A stretch of 64,000 bases of DNA, from contig NZ_CP014230.1 in assembly GCF_001553625.1 (NCBI RefSeq), forward strand, positions 2,170,001 through 2,234,000, written 5' to 3'. The notes under the pieces were generated by a model. The model was not told the origin of the DNA. It saw only the letters and a list, made by a program, of their open reading frames with translations, and did not search any database. Position numbers and translations under genes: made by a program. Position 1 is the first letter of the stretch. Each line of letters begins with the position of its first letter. The stretch is from Desulfomicrobium orale DSM 12838 (GTDB lineage Bacteria; Desulfobacterota; Desulfovibrionia; Desulfovibrionales; Desulfomicrobiaceae). This document shows, piece by piece, positions 53,625-61,795 of this stretch.

Positions 53625-54751
53625 GTTTCCTCCGCAGCCGGCACGGGAGCCGGGGCATGCTGCTTCAGCACCAGACGGCGGTAATAGGTCAGAAACAGGC
53701 AGGTCATGGGCAGGGCGATGAGCAGGCCCAGCATGCCCAGCAGCTTGCCCCAGATGGACAGGGACAGCAGCATCACGGCCGGAGAAAGACCCATGGCCTT
53801 GCCCATGATGCGGGGCGTCAGCACCACGTCCTGCAGGATCTGGGCGACCAGAAAAACCACCCCGATGAGGGCCATGACCACCCAGAAAGACTGCCCCGTC
53901 TCCAGGGCATGGATGGCCCCGAGCACTACGGCGGGGATGAGTCCCAGAATCTGGAGGTACGGGATCAGATTCAAAACCCCCACGAAGAAGCCCAGCAGCA
54001 CCCCCATGGGCAGGCCGATCAGAAAAAAACCGGAGGCGAACACCAGACACAAGATGGCGCAGATGGTCGTCTGTCCGCGAAAGTAGCGGCTCGTGGCCTG
54101 ATCGAACTCCTCCACAAAGGACACGACGTTCTCGCGGTACTGCGGCGGAATCATTTCCTTCCAGACCACCTGGACCCGCTGGAAATCCAGCAGCAGAAAA
54201 ATGAGGTACAGCAGTACGATGACGGGCACGACCAGGGCCATGATCAGGCTGTACGTCCCGGAAATGAGCCCCACGAGGCCCGGCACGACCTTGCGCAGGG
54301 CGGCCTGGACCATGGACACGAAACTGTCCGTGCGGAAGAAATCCTGCACCTCGGGCAGGGCGAAATAATCGCGCAGGGCCTGCCAAATGTCCGGCGGCAG
54401 GCGCTTGGCGGCCTCGGCGGCCAGTTTGGAATTGGACAGCAGTTCGGAAATGAGCCGCCCCATGTGCGCGATCTCCCGTCCCACCAGCGGCACCACGATC
54501 ATTCCCAAAGCCGCGCCTCCCAGCAGAAATATGAGAAGAGTGAGAGCAATGGCCAGGGGCCGGCTCTTCACGTAGCCTTGAATCCGGCGCACCACCGGAT
54601 TCAGGATGTAGGCCAGAATCAGGGCCACGGCGAAGGGCACCAAAACATCGCTCAGGTACCCGAGCAGCATGACCAGAGCCCAGAGGCTGACCGCGCCAAC
54701 GGCAAGCCGCGCCACGCGGTCGAAAGAATATGGTCTGTTGTCGAAAATCAT
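53621..54751 (-). CDS. AI-2E family transporter, copy 3
   Basis: 376 aa, the third member here: ALVMLLGYLSDVLVPFAVALILAYILNPVVRRIQ near the N terminus, a soluble region with VQDFFRTDSFVSMVQAALRK, and the conserved VLNLIPYLQILGLIPAVVLG plus WGKLLGMLGLLIALPMTC. ATG 54751 follows GGGGAG; the upstream extension lacks conservation. It overlaps the SagB gene by 4 bases. Confidence 0.9.
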   Translation of the reverse strand: MIFDNRPYSFDRVARLAVGAVSLWALVMLLGYLSDVLVPFAVALILAYILNPVVRRIQGYVKSRPLAIALTLLIFLLGGAALGMIVVPLVGREIAHMGRLISELLSNSKLAAEAAKRLPPDIWQALRDYFALPEVQDFFRTDSFVSMVQAALRKVVPGLVGLISGTYSLIMALVVPVIVLLYLIFLLLDFQRVQVVWKEMIPPQYRENVVSFVEEFDQATSRYFRGQTTICAILCLVFASGFFLIGLPMGVLLGFFVGVLNLIPYLQILGLIPAVVLGAIHALETGQSFWVVMALIGVVFLVAQILQDVVLTPRIMGKAMGLSPAVMLLSLSIWGKLLGMLGLLIALPMTCLFLTYYRRLVLKQHAPAPVPAAEET

Positions 54752-55040
54752 ACTTCTCCCCTGATGCAAGCGGTTTTCAGCGGCTGTCTTCTTGCCGGGC
54801 GCGGTAAAGGCGCCGGAGGTGAAGGATATGCCGGAAGCCCGGCCCGACGCAAGATACGCCGCCACGCGGCCCGAGCCATTCCGCCTTGATTTGCTCCGCC
54901 CCTTGTCCTACATGGGCGCGACTATTTCATGCAAAGGGTGCCACATGTCCGCGATCCGCTCCAGCTCACGCTCCCGTCTTCGGGCATCCTCTCCCGTATT
55001 ATCGACCGCCCTTTCCGATCAACCAGACAAGCACGGAACC
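54752..55040. other. Intergenic region between divergent genes
   Basis: 289 bases, no gene supported. An in-frame upstream extension of the acyl-CoA synthetase runs through it but has no similarity to the family. Promoters for both directions must lie here; none is convincing. Confidence 0.4.
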
Positions 55041-56945
55041 ATGGAAACAGCCACTATGCCTTCCGCACCAACGCTTTTTCATACTTTTCTCGAAACCTGC
55101 GCCCGCCACAAGGACAATACGGCCTTCATCTACCGGGTAGGCGAGGATGAACAGCGGGTCACTTACGTAAAATTCTTCGAGGACGCACTCCTTCTTGCCC
55201 GAAGTTTCAAGGCCGCGAAAATCCGCCGGGGAGACAAGGTCTTTCTTCTGTCGGACAATCGCTACGCCTGGATCGTCACGGACATGGCCCTTCAGGCTCT
55301 GGGCGCGGTCAGCGTGCCCCGTGGCTGCGACACGCCGGCCAGCGAAGTGGAATACATCATCAACCATTCGGAGAGCGACTTTCTCATCCTCGAGACGGAC
55401 AAGCTCTACAACGATCTGCAGCCCCTGATCAAAAATCTGAAACTCAAAAACGTGTTCATCATTTCCGGGGCGGAAAAGCACTCCTGGTTCGAAAAGGTGG
55501 TGTCCTACTCCAAAATCCTCGAAGAGCGGACTATCGAACCCCGCGACATCGAATGGTTCAAAGGCCTGGCCGGACACATCGCGCCGGACGACCTGCTGAC
55601 CATCATCTACACGTCCGGCACCACCGGCACGCCCAAAGGGGTCATGCTCACCCACTCCAACATCATGCACAATGTCCGCACCCTGCCCCCCCTGATCAAT
55701 CTGGGTCCGGACGATCTGTGGGTGTCCATCCTCCCCACCTGGCATATTTTCGAGCGCGCGGCCGAATATATCGGCATGGCTTCCGGCAGTTGCCTCGTCT
55801 ATTCGTCCATCCGCACCTTCGCCGCCGATCTGGAAACCTACAAGCCCACACTGGTAGCCACGGTGCCCCGGCTGTGGGAGGCCCTCTATTCCAGAATCAC
55901 CTCGGCCCTGAAGAAAAAAGACCCCAAAAAAGCCAGAATGTTCAACGCACTGGTAGCCGTCTCCATCGCCTTCCGCCGGAACCGCCGGGCCCTGCGCGGG
56001 CACCTGCCGGTCTTCGTCAAACGCCCGGCCGTGGCCGTACTGGCCGGAAAACTGCGCGCCGCCATGGTCTGCGCCGCCCTGTACCCGCTCTATGTTCTGG
56101 CCCAGAAAAAATTCGTCATGGTTCAGGAAAAATTCGGAGGACGGCTCAAGGCCGCCATCAGCGGAGGCGGCAGCCTGCCGCCCTATCTGGATGAGTGGAT
56201 CGACGCCATCGGCATCCGCATCATCAACGCCTACGGCCTGACCGAATGTTCCCCGGCCATCGCCGGACGCGGGCTGCAATGCGAGATCTTCGGCACCATC
56301 GGACCGGCCGTGGGCGAAACGGACCTGCGCATCGCCGACGAACAGGACCGGGAACTGCCGCGCGGCACCGAAGGCGAGATCCAGGTGCGCGGAGCCCAGG
56401 TTTTCAAGGGATATTACAAAAACGACGAAGCCAATGCCCAGGCCTTCACCGCCGACGGATTTCTGCGCACAGGCGATCTGGGCCGCCTGACCCTGACCGG
56501 AGAACTGGTCATCACCGGCCGGGCCAAGGAAATCATCGTTCTGGCCAGCGGCGAAAATATCGACCCGACCAATATCGAGGCCACGCTGTCCGTCTTTCCT
56601 TTCGTGCAGGACGCCGTTCTGGTGGGACAGGACAAGAAGGGGCTGGGCGCTCTCATCGTTCCGGATCTGGAAAAACTGCGCGAGTTCGTCCGGGAAAAAT
56701 ACAACCAGGTGCTGGGCGAAACCGAGGAAGCGCTGAGGGACAAACAGCTTCTGGACCGCCTGCGGGAGGAGATGAACAAACTTCTCAACGCCAAAAAAGG
56801 ATTCAAGCCTTACGAGAAGCTTCAAAACATCTACTTTCTGACCAAGGAATTCACCCTGGGCGAGGAGCTGACCAATTCCTTCAAGAAAAAACGCCACGTC
56901 ATCGAGAAGAAATACCGGGATATCATCAACCGCCTGCTGAAATAA
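55041..56945 (+). CDS. Long-chain acyl-CoA synthetase (AMP-forming)
   Basis: 634 aa. IIYTSGTTGTPKGVMLTHSN (AMP-binding P-loop), LPTWHIFERAAEYIGMASG, INAYGLTECSPAIAG, and the hinge/C-domain LRTGDLGRLTLTGELVITGRAKEIIVLASGENIDPTNIE define a FadD-type ligase. It activates fatty acids to acyl-CoA. I start at METATM (55041). The CRISPR array begins 38 bases after its stop, so the locus seems inserted just downstream. Confidence 0.92.
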   Translation: METATMPSAPTLFHTFLETCARHKDNTAFIYRVGEDEQRVTYVKFFEDALLLARSFKAAKIRRGDKVFLLSDNRYAWIVTDMALQALGAVSVPRGCDTPASEVEYIINHSESDFLILETDKLYNDLQPLIKNLKLKNVFIISGAEKHSWFEKVVSYSKILEERTIEPRDIEWFKGLAGHIAPDDLLTIIYTSGTTGTPKGVMLTHSNIMHNVRTLPPLINLGPDDLWVSILPTWHIFERAAEYIGMASGSCLVYSSIRTFAADLETYKPTLVATVPRLWEALYSRITSALKKKDPKKARMFNALVAVSIAFRRNRRALRGHLPVFVKRPAVAVLAGKLRAAMVCAALYPLYVLAQKKFVMVQEKFGGRLKAAISGGGSLPPYLDEWIDAIGIRIINAYGLTECSPAIAGRGLQCEIFGTIGPAVGETDLRIADEQDRELPRGTEGEIQVRGAQVFKGYYKNDEANAQAFTADGFLRTGDLGRLTLTGELVITGRAKEIIVLASGENIDPTNIEATLSVFPFVQDAVLVGQDKKGLGALIVPDLEKLREFVREKYNQVLGETEEALRDKQLLDRLREEMNKLLNAKKGFKPYEKLQNIYFLTKEFTLGEELTNSFKKKRHVIEKKYRDIINRLLK

Positions 56946-56983
56946 CGCTTTTATAGCATTGGGGCGGTTCCTGATAATATCTG

Positions 56984-58900
56984 ACGTCGCTTCATAGCCA
57001 CCCGAAGGCGGCTGCACGGATCAGGATGCCGTGGCCTGCTCCCTGGCGGGTTTCAACACACAGCCGCCCGAAGGCGGCCGGTTATCCGTGACGGTGGTGC
57101 CGATGTATGCCGGAGAGGTTTCAACACACAGCCGCCCGAAGGCGGCCGGGGTGCGTCACCACCTCTGCCTGCTCTCTTATCAGTGTTTCAACACACAGCC
57201 GCCCGAAGGCGGCCGGTTATCCGTGACGGTGGTGCCGATGTATGCCGGAGAGGTTTCAACACACAGCCGCCCGAAGGCGGCCGGCTTGTCAGCCGTGGAA
57301 ACCCTTTCAAGGCTTTCAAGGGGTTTCAACACACAGCCGCCCGAAGGCGGCCGGTTATCCGTGACGGTGGTGCCGATGTATGCCGGAGAGGTTTCAACAC
57401 ACAGCCGCCCGAAGGCGGCCGGCTTGTCAGCCGTGGAAACCCTTTCAAGGCTTTCAAGGGGTTTCAACACACAGCCGCCCGAAGGCGGCCGGTTATCCGT
57501 GACGGTGGTGCCGATGTATGCCGGAGAGGTTTCAACACACAGCCGCCCGAAGGCGGCCGGTTATCCGTGACGGTGGTGCCGATGTATGCCGGAGAGGTTT
57601 CAACACACAGCCGCCCGAAGGCGGCCGGGGCCCAGCAGGATGCCGGGCACAACAACAAAACGTTTCAACACACAGCCGCCCGAAGGCGGCCGGCATCATC
57701 AGCAATAAGCGTCATACGCTTATCACCGTTTCAACACACAGCCGCCCGAAGGCGGCCGGCTGTTCGATCTCCCTGGCTCGTTCCAGACACTTGGGTTTCA
57801 ACACACAGCCGCCCGAAGGCGGCCGGGAAGCGGGACTCGTGGACCGTATCGGCAATTTTGGTTTCAACACACAGCCGCCCGAAGGCGGCCGGGAGAACAA
57901 CGTCGCCGGGGCCATTTCGCCGGACGTGTTTCAACACACAGCCGCCCGAAGGCGGCCGGGGTGCGTCACCACCTCTGCCTGCTCTCTTATCAGTGTTTCA
58001 ACACACAGCCGCCCGAAGGCGGCCGGGCCAGCGCACGCAAATCTTGTTGCGGCAGTTTTTCGTGTTTCAACACACAGCCGCCCGAAGGCGGCCGGCGAGG
58101 AGTACAGGGATGCCTGTACTCCAGAAAAAAGGTTTCAACACACAGCCGCCCGAAGGCGGCCGGGTCGAGTCCGCCGCGAGCGCGAAGAACGCATGATCGT
58201 TTCAACACACAGCCGCCCGAAGGCGGCCGGCCGAATCCATGACTCCGCCCTTCCGCCCTGTCAGGGTTTCAACACACAGCCGCCCGAAGGCGGCCGGGGA
58301 ACATGTGGGTGCATGCGCCGCTTACGGCGCAGTTTCAACACACAGCCGCCCGAAGGCGGCCGGCCGGTCGGAAAGGGAAAGCCGCTCATCGAGCCGAAGT
58401 TTCAACACACAGCCGCCCGAAGGCGGCCGGGCTTTTTGAAGAGTCATTGCGCCGTCTGATGCCCCTGTTTCAACACACAGCCGCCCGAAGGCGGCCGGCT
58501 CCCTCTGCCTGGTTTTATATCTCTGGATTTTCAAGTTTCAACACACAGCCGCCCGAAGGCGGCCGGGTGGTGGATTTTGACAGCCATCCAAAAACCTCAA
58601 AGTTTCAACACACAGCCGCCCGAAGGCGGCCGGGGTGGATTTTGACAGCCATCCAAAAACCTCAAAGTTTCAACACACAGCCGCCCGAAGGCGGCCGGAT
58701 CCTCTTTTCCCATTGTCTGCGCCTTGTAGCATTGTTTCAACACACAGCCGCCCGAAGGCGGCCGGGGACAGTGTTCCGGCTGGATCGCCGTTTCAACCGG
58801 CGGTTTCAACACACAGCCGCCCGAAGGCGGCCGGCAAAATCAAAACTACAGTGAATAGAATAACCGCTGTTTCAACACACAGCCGCCCGAAGGCGGCCGG
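56984..58900 (-). CRISPR. Type I-C CRISPR array, 28 perfect repeats plus a degenerate terminal repeat
   Basis: Twenty-eight identical 32-bp repeats run from 57050-57081 to 58869-58900, with 27 spacers of 33-38 bases (about 20 distinct). On the plus strand the repeat starts GTTTCAACACACAG and holds the dyad GCCGCC-CGAA-GGCGGC. Read towards lower coordinates it ends TGTGTTGAAAC, the type I-C 3' handle, and the loop becomes UUCG. A degenerate repeat (21/32 matches) at 56984-57015, with a 34-base spacer after it, marks the old end. Spacer A (from TTATCCGTGACGG) occurs five times (57082, 57217, 57355, 57493, 57561), spacer B (57150, 57960) and spacer C (57285, 57423) twice each, and a near-identical pair lies at 58567 and 58634. 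Confidence 0.99.
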
Positions 58901-59074
58901 AGCCTCTGCTGAAACTCTGGCTACAAAATGCTTCTCAGCCCTATTTCGCCAAAGCCTCCAACAAAAGCACATATGATAGAATATTATACCTTATTAATCT
59001 TTCACCCTATTGAATTATCAAAGAAAATGAACTCGCTAACCCCTCCGTATTTTTAAGAGCACTCCAGACTGGCG
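58901..59074 (-). promoter_or_regulatory. CRISPR leader
   Basis: AT-rich, gene-free 174 bases between cas2 and the first repeat, on the repeat-proximal side expected for the leader. On the minus strand it carries a perfect TATAAT at 58988-58983 (plus-strand ATTATA), about 83 bases before the first repeat; a good -35 is lacking. Confidence 0.8.
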
Positions 59075-59368
59075 CTATACAACAAGTGTATCTTGGAAAA
59101 TATCTAAAGCAACCTTTGCACCGTGGTGCTCCACCTTTCTGCGCCATTTGCTGCCCAGATGATAAAAACGCAGGCTGTCAGTTTCAGATTGATACGTATC
59201 CAACAGTTTTGCTTTTAATCTGACCCACTGATCAGGAGCCACATCACACTCAAATACCGAATATTGCACACGCACACCGTAGTCGAGGCAGTGCTTGGCG
59301 ATACGGCGCAGGCGTGCCTGGCCTTGCGGATCATCCAGCGAAATATCGTAAGTAATCAGCATCAGCAT
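59075..59368 (-). CDS. cas2: CRISPR-associated endonuclease Cas2 (type I-C)
   Basis: 97 aa, full length. MLMLITYDISLDDPQGQARLRRIAKHCLDYGVRVQYSVFECDV is the Cas2 ferredoxin-like start with the conserved Asp; RFYHLGSKWRRKVEHHG follows. With Cas1 (and Cas4 in type I-C) it inserts new spacers. Gene order and the 47-base gap to cas1 are standard. Confidence 0.97.
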   Translation of the reverse strand: MLMLITYDISLDDPQGQARLRRIAKHCLDYGVRVQYSVFECDVAPDQWVRLKAKLLDTYQSETDSLRFYHLGSKWRRKVEHHGAKVALDIFQDTLVV

Positions 59369-59415
59369 ACATTCCTCTTCGTGTTCAGACCGTCTGCGCC
59401 ATGGCTGACTGACAA

Positions 59416-60429
59416 TCAGCGCATCAGAAATGGAGGGTACTCGGCCAAATCGCCGCGCAAATGCCGCGCCAGCAGCATAGCCTGAATATGCGGGAGCAGA
59501 CCGATTGCCACCTCTTCCTGCAAAAATGGGTGGACTATTTTTTCCTGCTTTTTCGTCTGCAGAGTTTGAAACAGCAGCTTACGTGTTTCCGGCTTGATAT
59601 TTACCGCGCCACTCGCCTCCGCCACAAAATCCTGCGGCTTGATTTGCCCGCGATTAATCAGCGACAATACCATCCTGTCCACCCACCATGCGCGGAACTC
59701 TTCCAAAATATCCTGCGCCAAACTGTCGCGCCCCGGCCGGTCAGCATGCAAAAAACCCACTTGCGGGTCGAGCCCGACACCCTGCAATGCCCCACTGATA
59801 TCCCTGCCCAGAATGCCATACATAAACGACAGTAAAGCATTCACACTGTCACGCGGTGGGCGGCGGTTGCGCCCGTCAAAATCAAAACCGCTTTTCCCCG
59901 CCAACAAATGCCGGAATACCCCAAAATAACGTGCCGCCGCATCACCCTCAATTCCACGCACCTGATCCAGACTGTCCGCCCGCTTCAACTGCTGCAAACT
60001 GAAATTCAACGCCGCAACGGCTGCCCGCACTTCCGCATGTTCCCCATGATTGCGCAAACGCCGCTGCAACACCCGTTTGGCTGACTGGATTTTCACCGCG
60101 ATAATATGTCGGGCAATTGGCACAGGCTTCTGCTCCGACAGCCGATACTGCGTCCGACGCAACAACACATTGCCACTCTGCCGTCCCTGTAAGCGCCCTA
60201 AAAACCGTCCATTTTCAGTAAAAAATGCTAAATTCACATTATTCTCACCACAAAAACCCAGCAAAAAAGGCGATACCAGCACATTGCCAAAACAAAAAAT
60301 ATGCCCGATGGCATGCACCGGCAATTGTGCTACTTTCTTGCGTTCCTGCTCCACCACCAACGTTTCCCGTTCTTTGTGCAGATAGCTGCCTTGGGTGGTG
60401 ATGTAGAGCGTGTTTTGCAGCTTGCGCAT
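59416..60429 (-). CDS. cas1: CRISPR-associated integrase Cas1 (type I-C)
   Basis: 337 aa. YLHKERETLVVEQ, GNVLVSPFLLGFCGENNVNLAFFTENGRFLGRL, the catalytic region around RGIEGDAAARYFGVF (Glu), VGFLHADRPGRDSLAQDI (His, Asp) and MVLSLINRGQI give a complete active-site layout. It starts 3 bases after the fic stop codon, so the fic gene is tightly embedded between cas4 and cas1. Confidence 0.97.
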   Translation of the reverse strand: MRKLQNTLYITTQGSYLHKERETLVVEQERKKVAQLPVHAIGHIFCFGNVLVSPFLLGFCGENNVNLAFFTENGRFLGRLQGRQSGNVLLRRTQYRLSEQKPVPIARHIIAVKIQSAKRVLQRRLRNHGEHAEVRAAVAALNFSLQQLKRADSLDQVRGIEGDAAARYFGVFRHLLAGKSGFDFDGRNRRPPRDSVNALLSFMYGILGRDISGALQGVGLDPQVGFLHADRPGRDSLAQDILEEFRAWWVDRMVLSLINRGQIKPQDFVAEASGAVNIKPETRKLLFQTLQTKKQEKIVHPFLQEEVAIGLLPHIQAMLLARHLRGDLAEYPPFLMR

Positions 60430-60432
60430 AAT

Positions 60433-61104
60433 TCAATCTTCAAAAGCCCGGTAAACCCGCTCGTATTGATTTCGCAAAAAATCAAACATCTCAGATTTGT
60501 CACCACTGCGATAAAAATCCAGCATCCTGAGATTATAATCACTGTGCGAATCAGCAAAAATACTCACTGGCGCATAACCATTACTGAGCAACACACCGTT
60601 CATCATCAGTTGCCCTGTGCGTTTATTACCATCATAGAAGAACTGGGCACGAGCCGCATCCAGAAACAGACCAAAGCTTTTTTCTTCAATAGTTGCAGCT
60701 TGAAAGTGATTGTTCAGCATGGATGTAAACGCAGCGTCCAATGCAGTTCCTGGATGGGGAGGACGATACTCCGTACCACTAATTCCCACCTGTCCGTTTC
60801 GAAATGCCCCCACTTCCAGCGCTTCATCCTTGGCAATAATTGTATTGATATGGACAAAAGTGTTTCTATCTACAGTAAAAATATGCCTGCTCACCTGCAT
60901 GATAATTTCAGACCATCCGGCAGCAATGTTCAGCACCTGATTCTGATCGCTGATTTTATGCCCACCAACCGTGATACCTGCCAATGTTGTCTGAATCTCA
61001 GGAAAAGTAAAAGGATTGCCCTCCAACTTTGCCATGGAAAAGACAAAATCGGGACGCATTTTTTGCGCAATGAAAAGAGCTTTTTTATGTCCAACAGCGT
61101 TCAT
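60433..61104 (-). CDS. Fic-family protein embedded in the cas operon, catalytic His replaced by Gln
   Basis: 223 aa. The Fic core reads Q154-F-F-Y-D-G-N-K-R-T, where the standard motif has His at the first position; D158, G159, N160 and R162 are kept. KLEGNPFTF at 26-34 corresponds to the inhibitory-helix EGN motif, with Met24 in place of Ser/Thr. GTEYRPPHP is the flap region. Its ATG overlaps the cas4 stop (ATGA) and its stop lies 3 bases before cas1, so it is translated with the adaptation genes. Fic proteins usually transfer AMP or other groups to targets; without the His, classical AMPylation is unlikely, and a binding, phosphocholine-type or regulatory role is possible. No antitoxin partner is visible. 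Confidence 0.88.
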   Translation of the reverse strand: MNAVGHKKALFIAQKMRPDFVFSMAKLEGNPFTFPEIQTTLAGITVGGHKISDQNQVLNIAAGWSEIIMQVSRHIFTVDRNTFVHINTIIAKDEALEVGAFRNGQVGISGTEYRPPHPGTALDAAFTSMLNNHFQAATIEEKSFGLFLDAARAQFFYDGNKRTGQLMMNGVLLSNGYAPVSIFADSHSDYNLRMLDFYRSGDKSEMFDFLRNQYERVYRAFED

Positions 61105-61745
61105 GCGACATTCTCTGCATCCTCAAACAGCGCGGAGACATAACGGCGTGAACGATCTTTGGTCAGCAACTGAGGCTGGCAGATCTCCAAAAGTGAACAC
61201 GCCTTGCAGTGTTTGCCATATTCAGGCGGCGGGGTTTCGCCACTCTCCAGTAAATCCCGCACTTGTTCGATGATGGCCTTGGTGGCTTGTCTGAGGCTAG
61301 CCGAAAACGCTACCGGAAAGCGGTGGCGGGTTTGCCCATACCACAATGCACCCTCTTCCACCGTTTGCCCGGTCATTTCTTCCAAACACAGCGCTTGAGC
61401 ACAAAGCTGGATTTCATCGAACGGCTCGGGCTTGGGTTTGCCGCGTTTGTACTCAACGGGTTTCAGACGGCCTGTCTGAATATCACGTTCAACCATATCC
61501 AGCACGCCATGCACACCCAGCTTTTCTGCCGACACATGCACGCTGCGCTCGAAGCGCACGCCCTTGCGTGTTTCCGGCTCGCCACCGTCCACCCGCTCAT
61601 GCAAAGCACGGCCTTGTGCGGTCAAATAGTTCTCCGCCCATGCTTGCTCGTTATGAATCAAGGCACACTGGCGCGGACAAAAGGCGTAGTGTTGCAGGGC
61701 GGAGAGGGGAATGCTGAACATGACTGGGCTTTCCCATGCGGGCAT
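61101..61745 (-). CDS. cas4: CRISPR-associated exonuclease Cas4 (type I-C)
   Basis: 214 aa. Cys23 plus Cys180, Cys183, Cys189 form the [4Fe-4S] set (AFCPRQCAL ... KHCKACSLLEIC); VRFERSVHVSAEKLGVHGVLDMVE and PVEYKRGKPKP are the RecB-like nuclease motifs. Cas4 trims prespacers and selects PAM orientation. The start may be the internal ATG at 61721. An intrinsic terminator precedes it. The gene carries an AG-DUS 12-mer (61462-61473). Confidence 0.95.
   Translation of the reverse strand: MPAWESPVMFSIPLSALQHYAFCPRQCALIHNEQAWAENYLTAQGRALHERVDGGEPETRKGVRFERSVHVSAEKLGVHGVLDMVERDIQTGRLKPVEYKRGKPKPEPFDEIQLCAQALCLEEMTGQTVEEGALWYGQTRHRFPVAFSASLRQATKAIIEQVRDLLESGETPPPEYGKHCKACSLLEICQPQLLTKDRSRRYVSALFEDAENVA
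61462..61473 (-). other. Neisseriaceae DNA uptake sequence (AG-DUS), exact
   Basis: The minus strand reads AGGCCGTCTGAA, identical to the AG-DUS dialect used for natural transformation by Neisseria. On the plus strand the same spot continues as GGCCTGTCTGAA (61469-61480), one base off another dialect, forming a small inverted repeat. It lies in cas4 coding sequence. Confidence 0.85.
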
Positions 61746-61748
61746 TTA

Positions 61749-61790
61749 TAAAAAAAGCGCTTGCTGCAATTTTGATCACAACAAGCACTT
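61749..61790 (-). terminator. Intrinsic terminator between cas7 and cas4
   Basis: On the minus strand AAGTGCTTG and CAAGCGCTT (9 bp with one G-U pair, 18-base loop) are followed by a run of seven T, 5 bases after the cas7 stop. It should reduce read-through into cas4-fic-cas1-cas2. Confidence 0.75.
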
Positions 61791-61795
61791 ACCCA

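Noticed and set aside
53625-54386. Upstream in-frame extension of the SagB-type gene
   Set aside because: It runs through the AI-2E gene in another frame, and a strong ribosome site marks 53624 as the start.
57031-58976. Several long open frames through the CRISPR array (repeating QHTAARRRP- or THSRPKAAG-type peptides)
   Set aside because: They are products of the 32-bp repeat lacking stops in some frames, not proteins.
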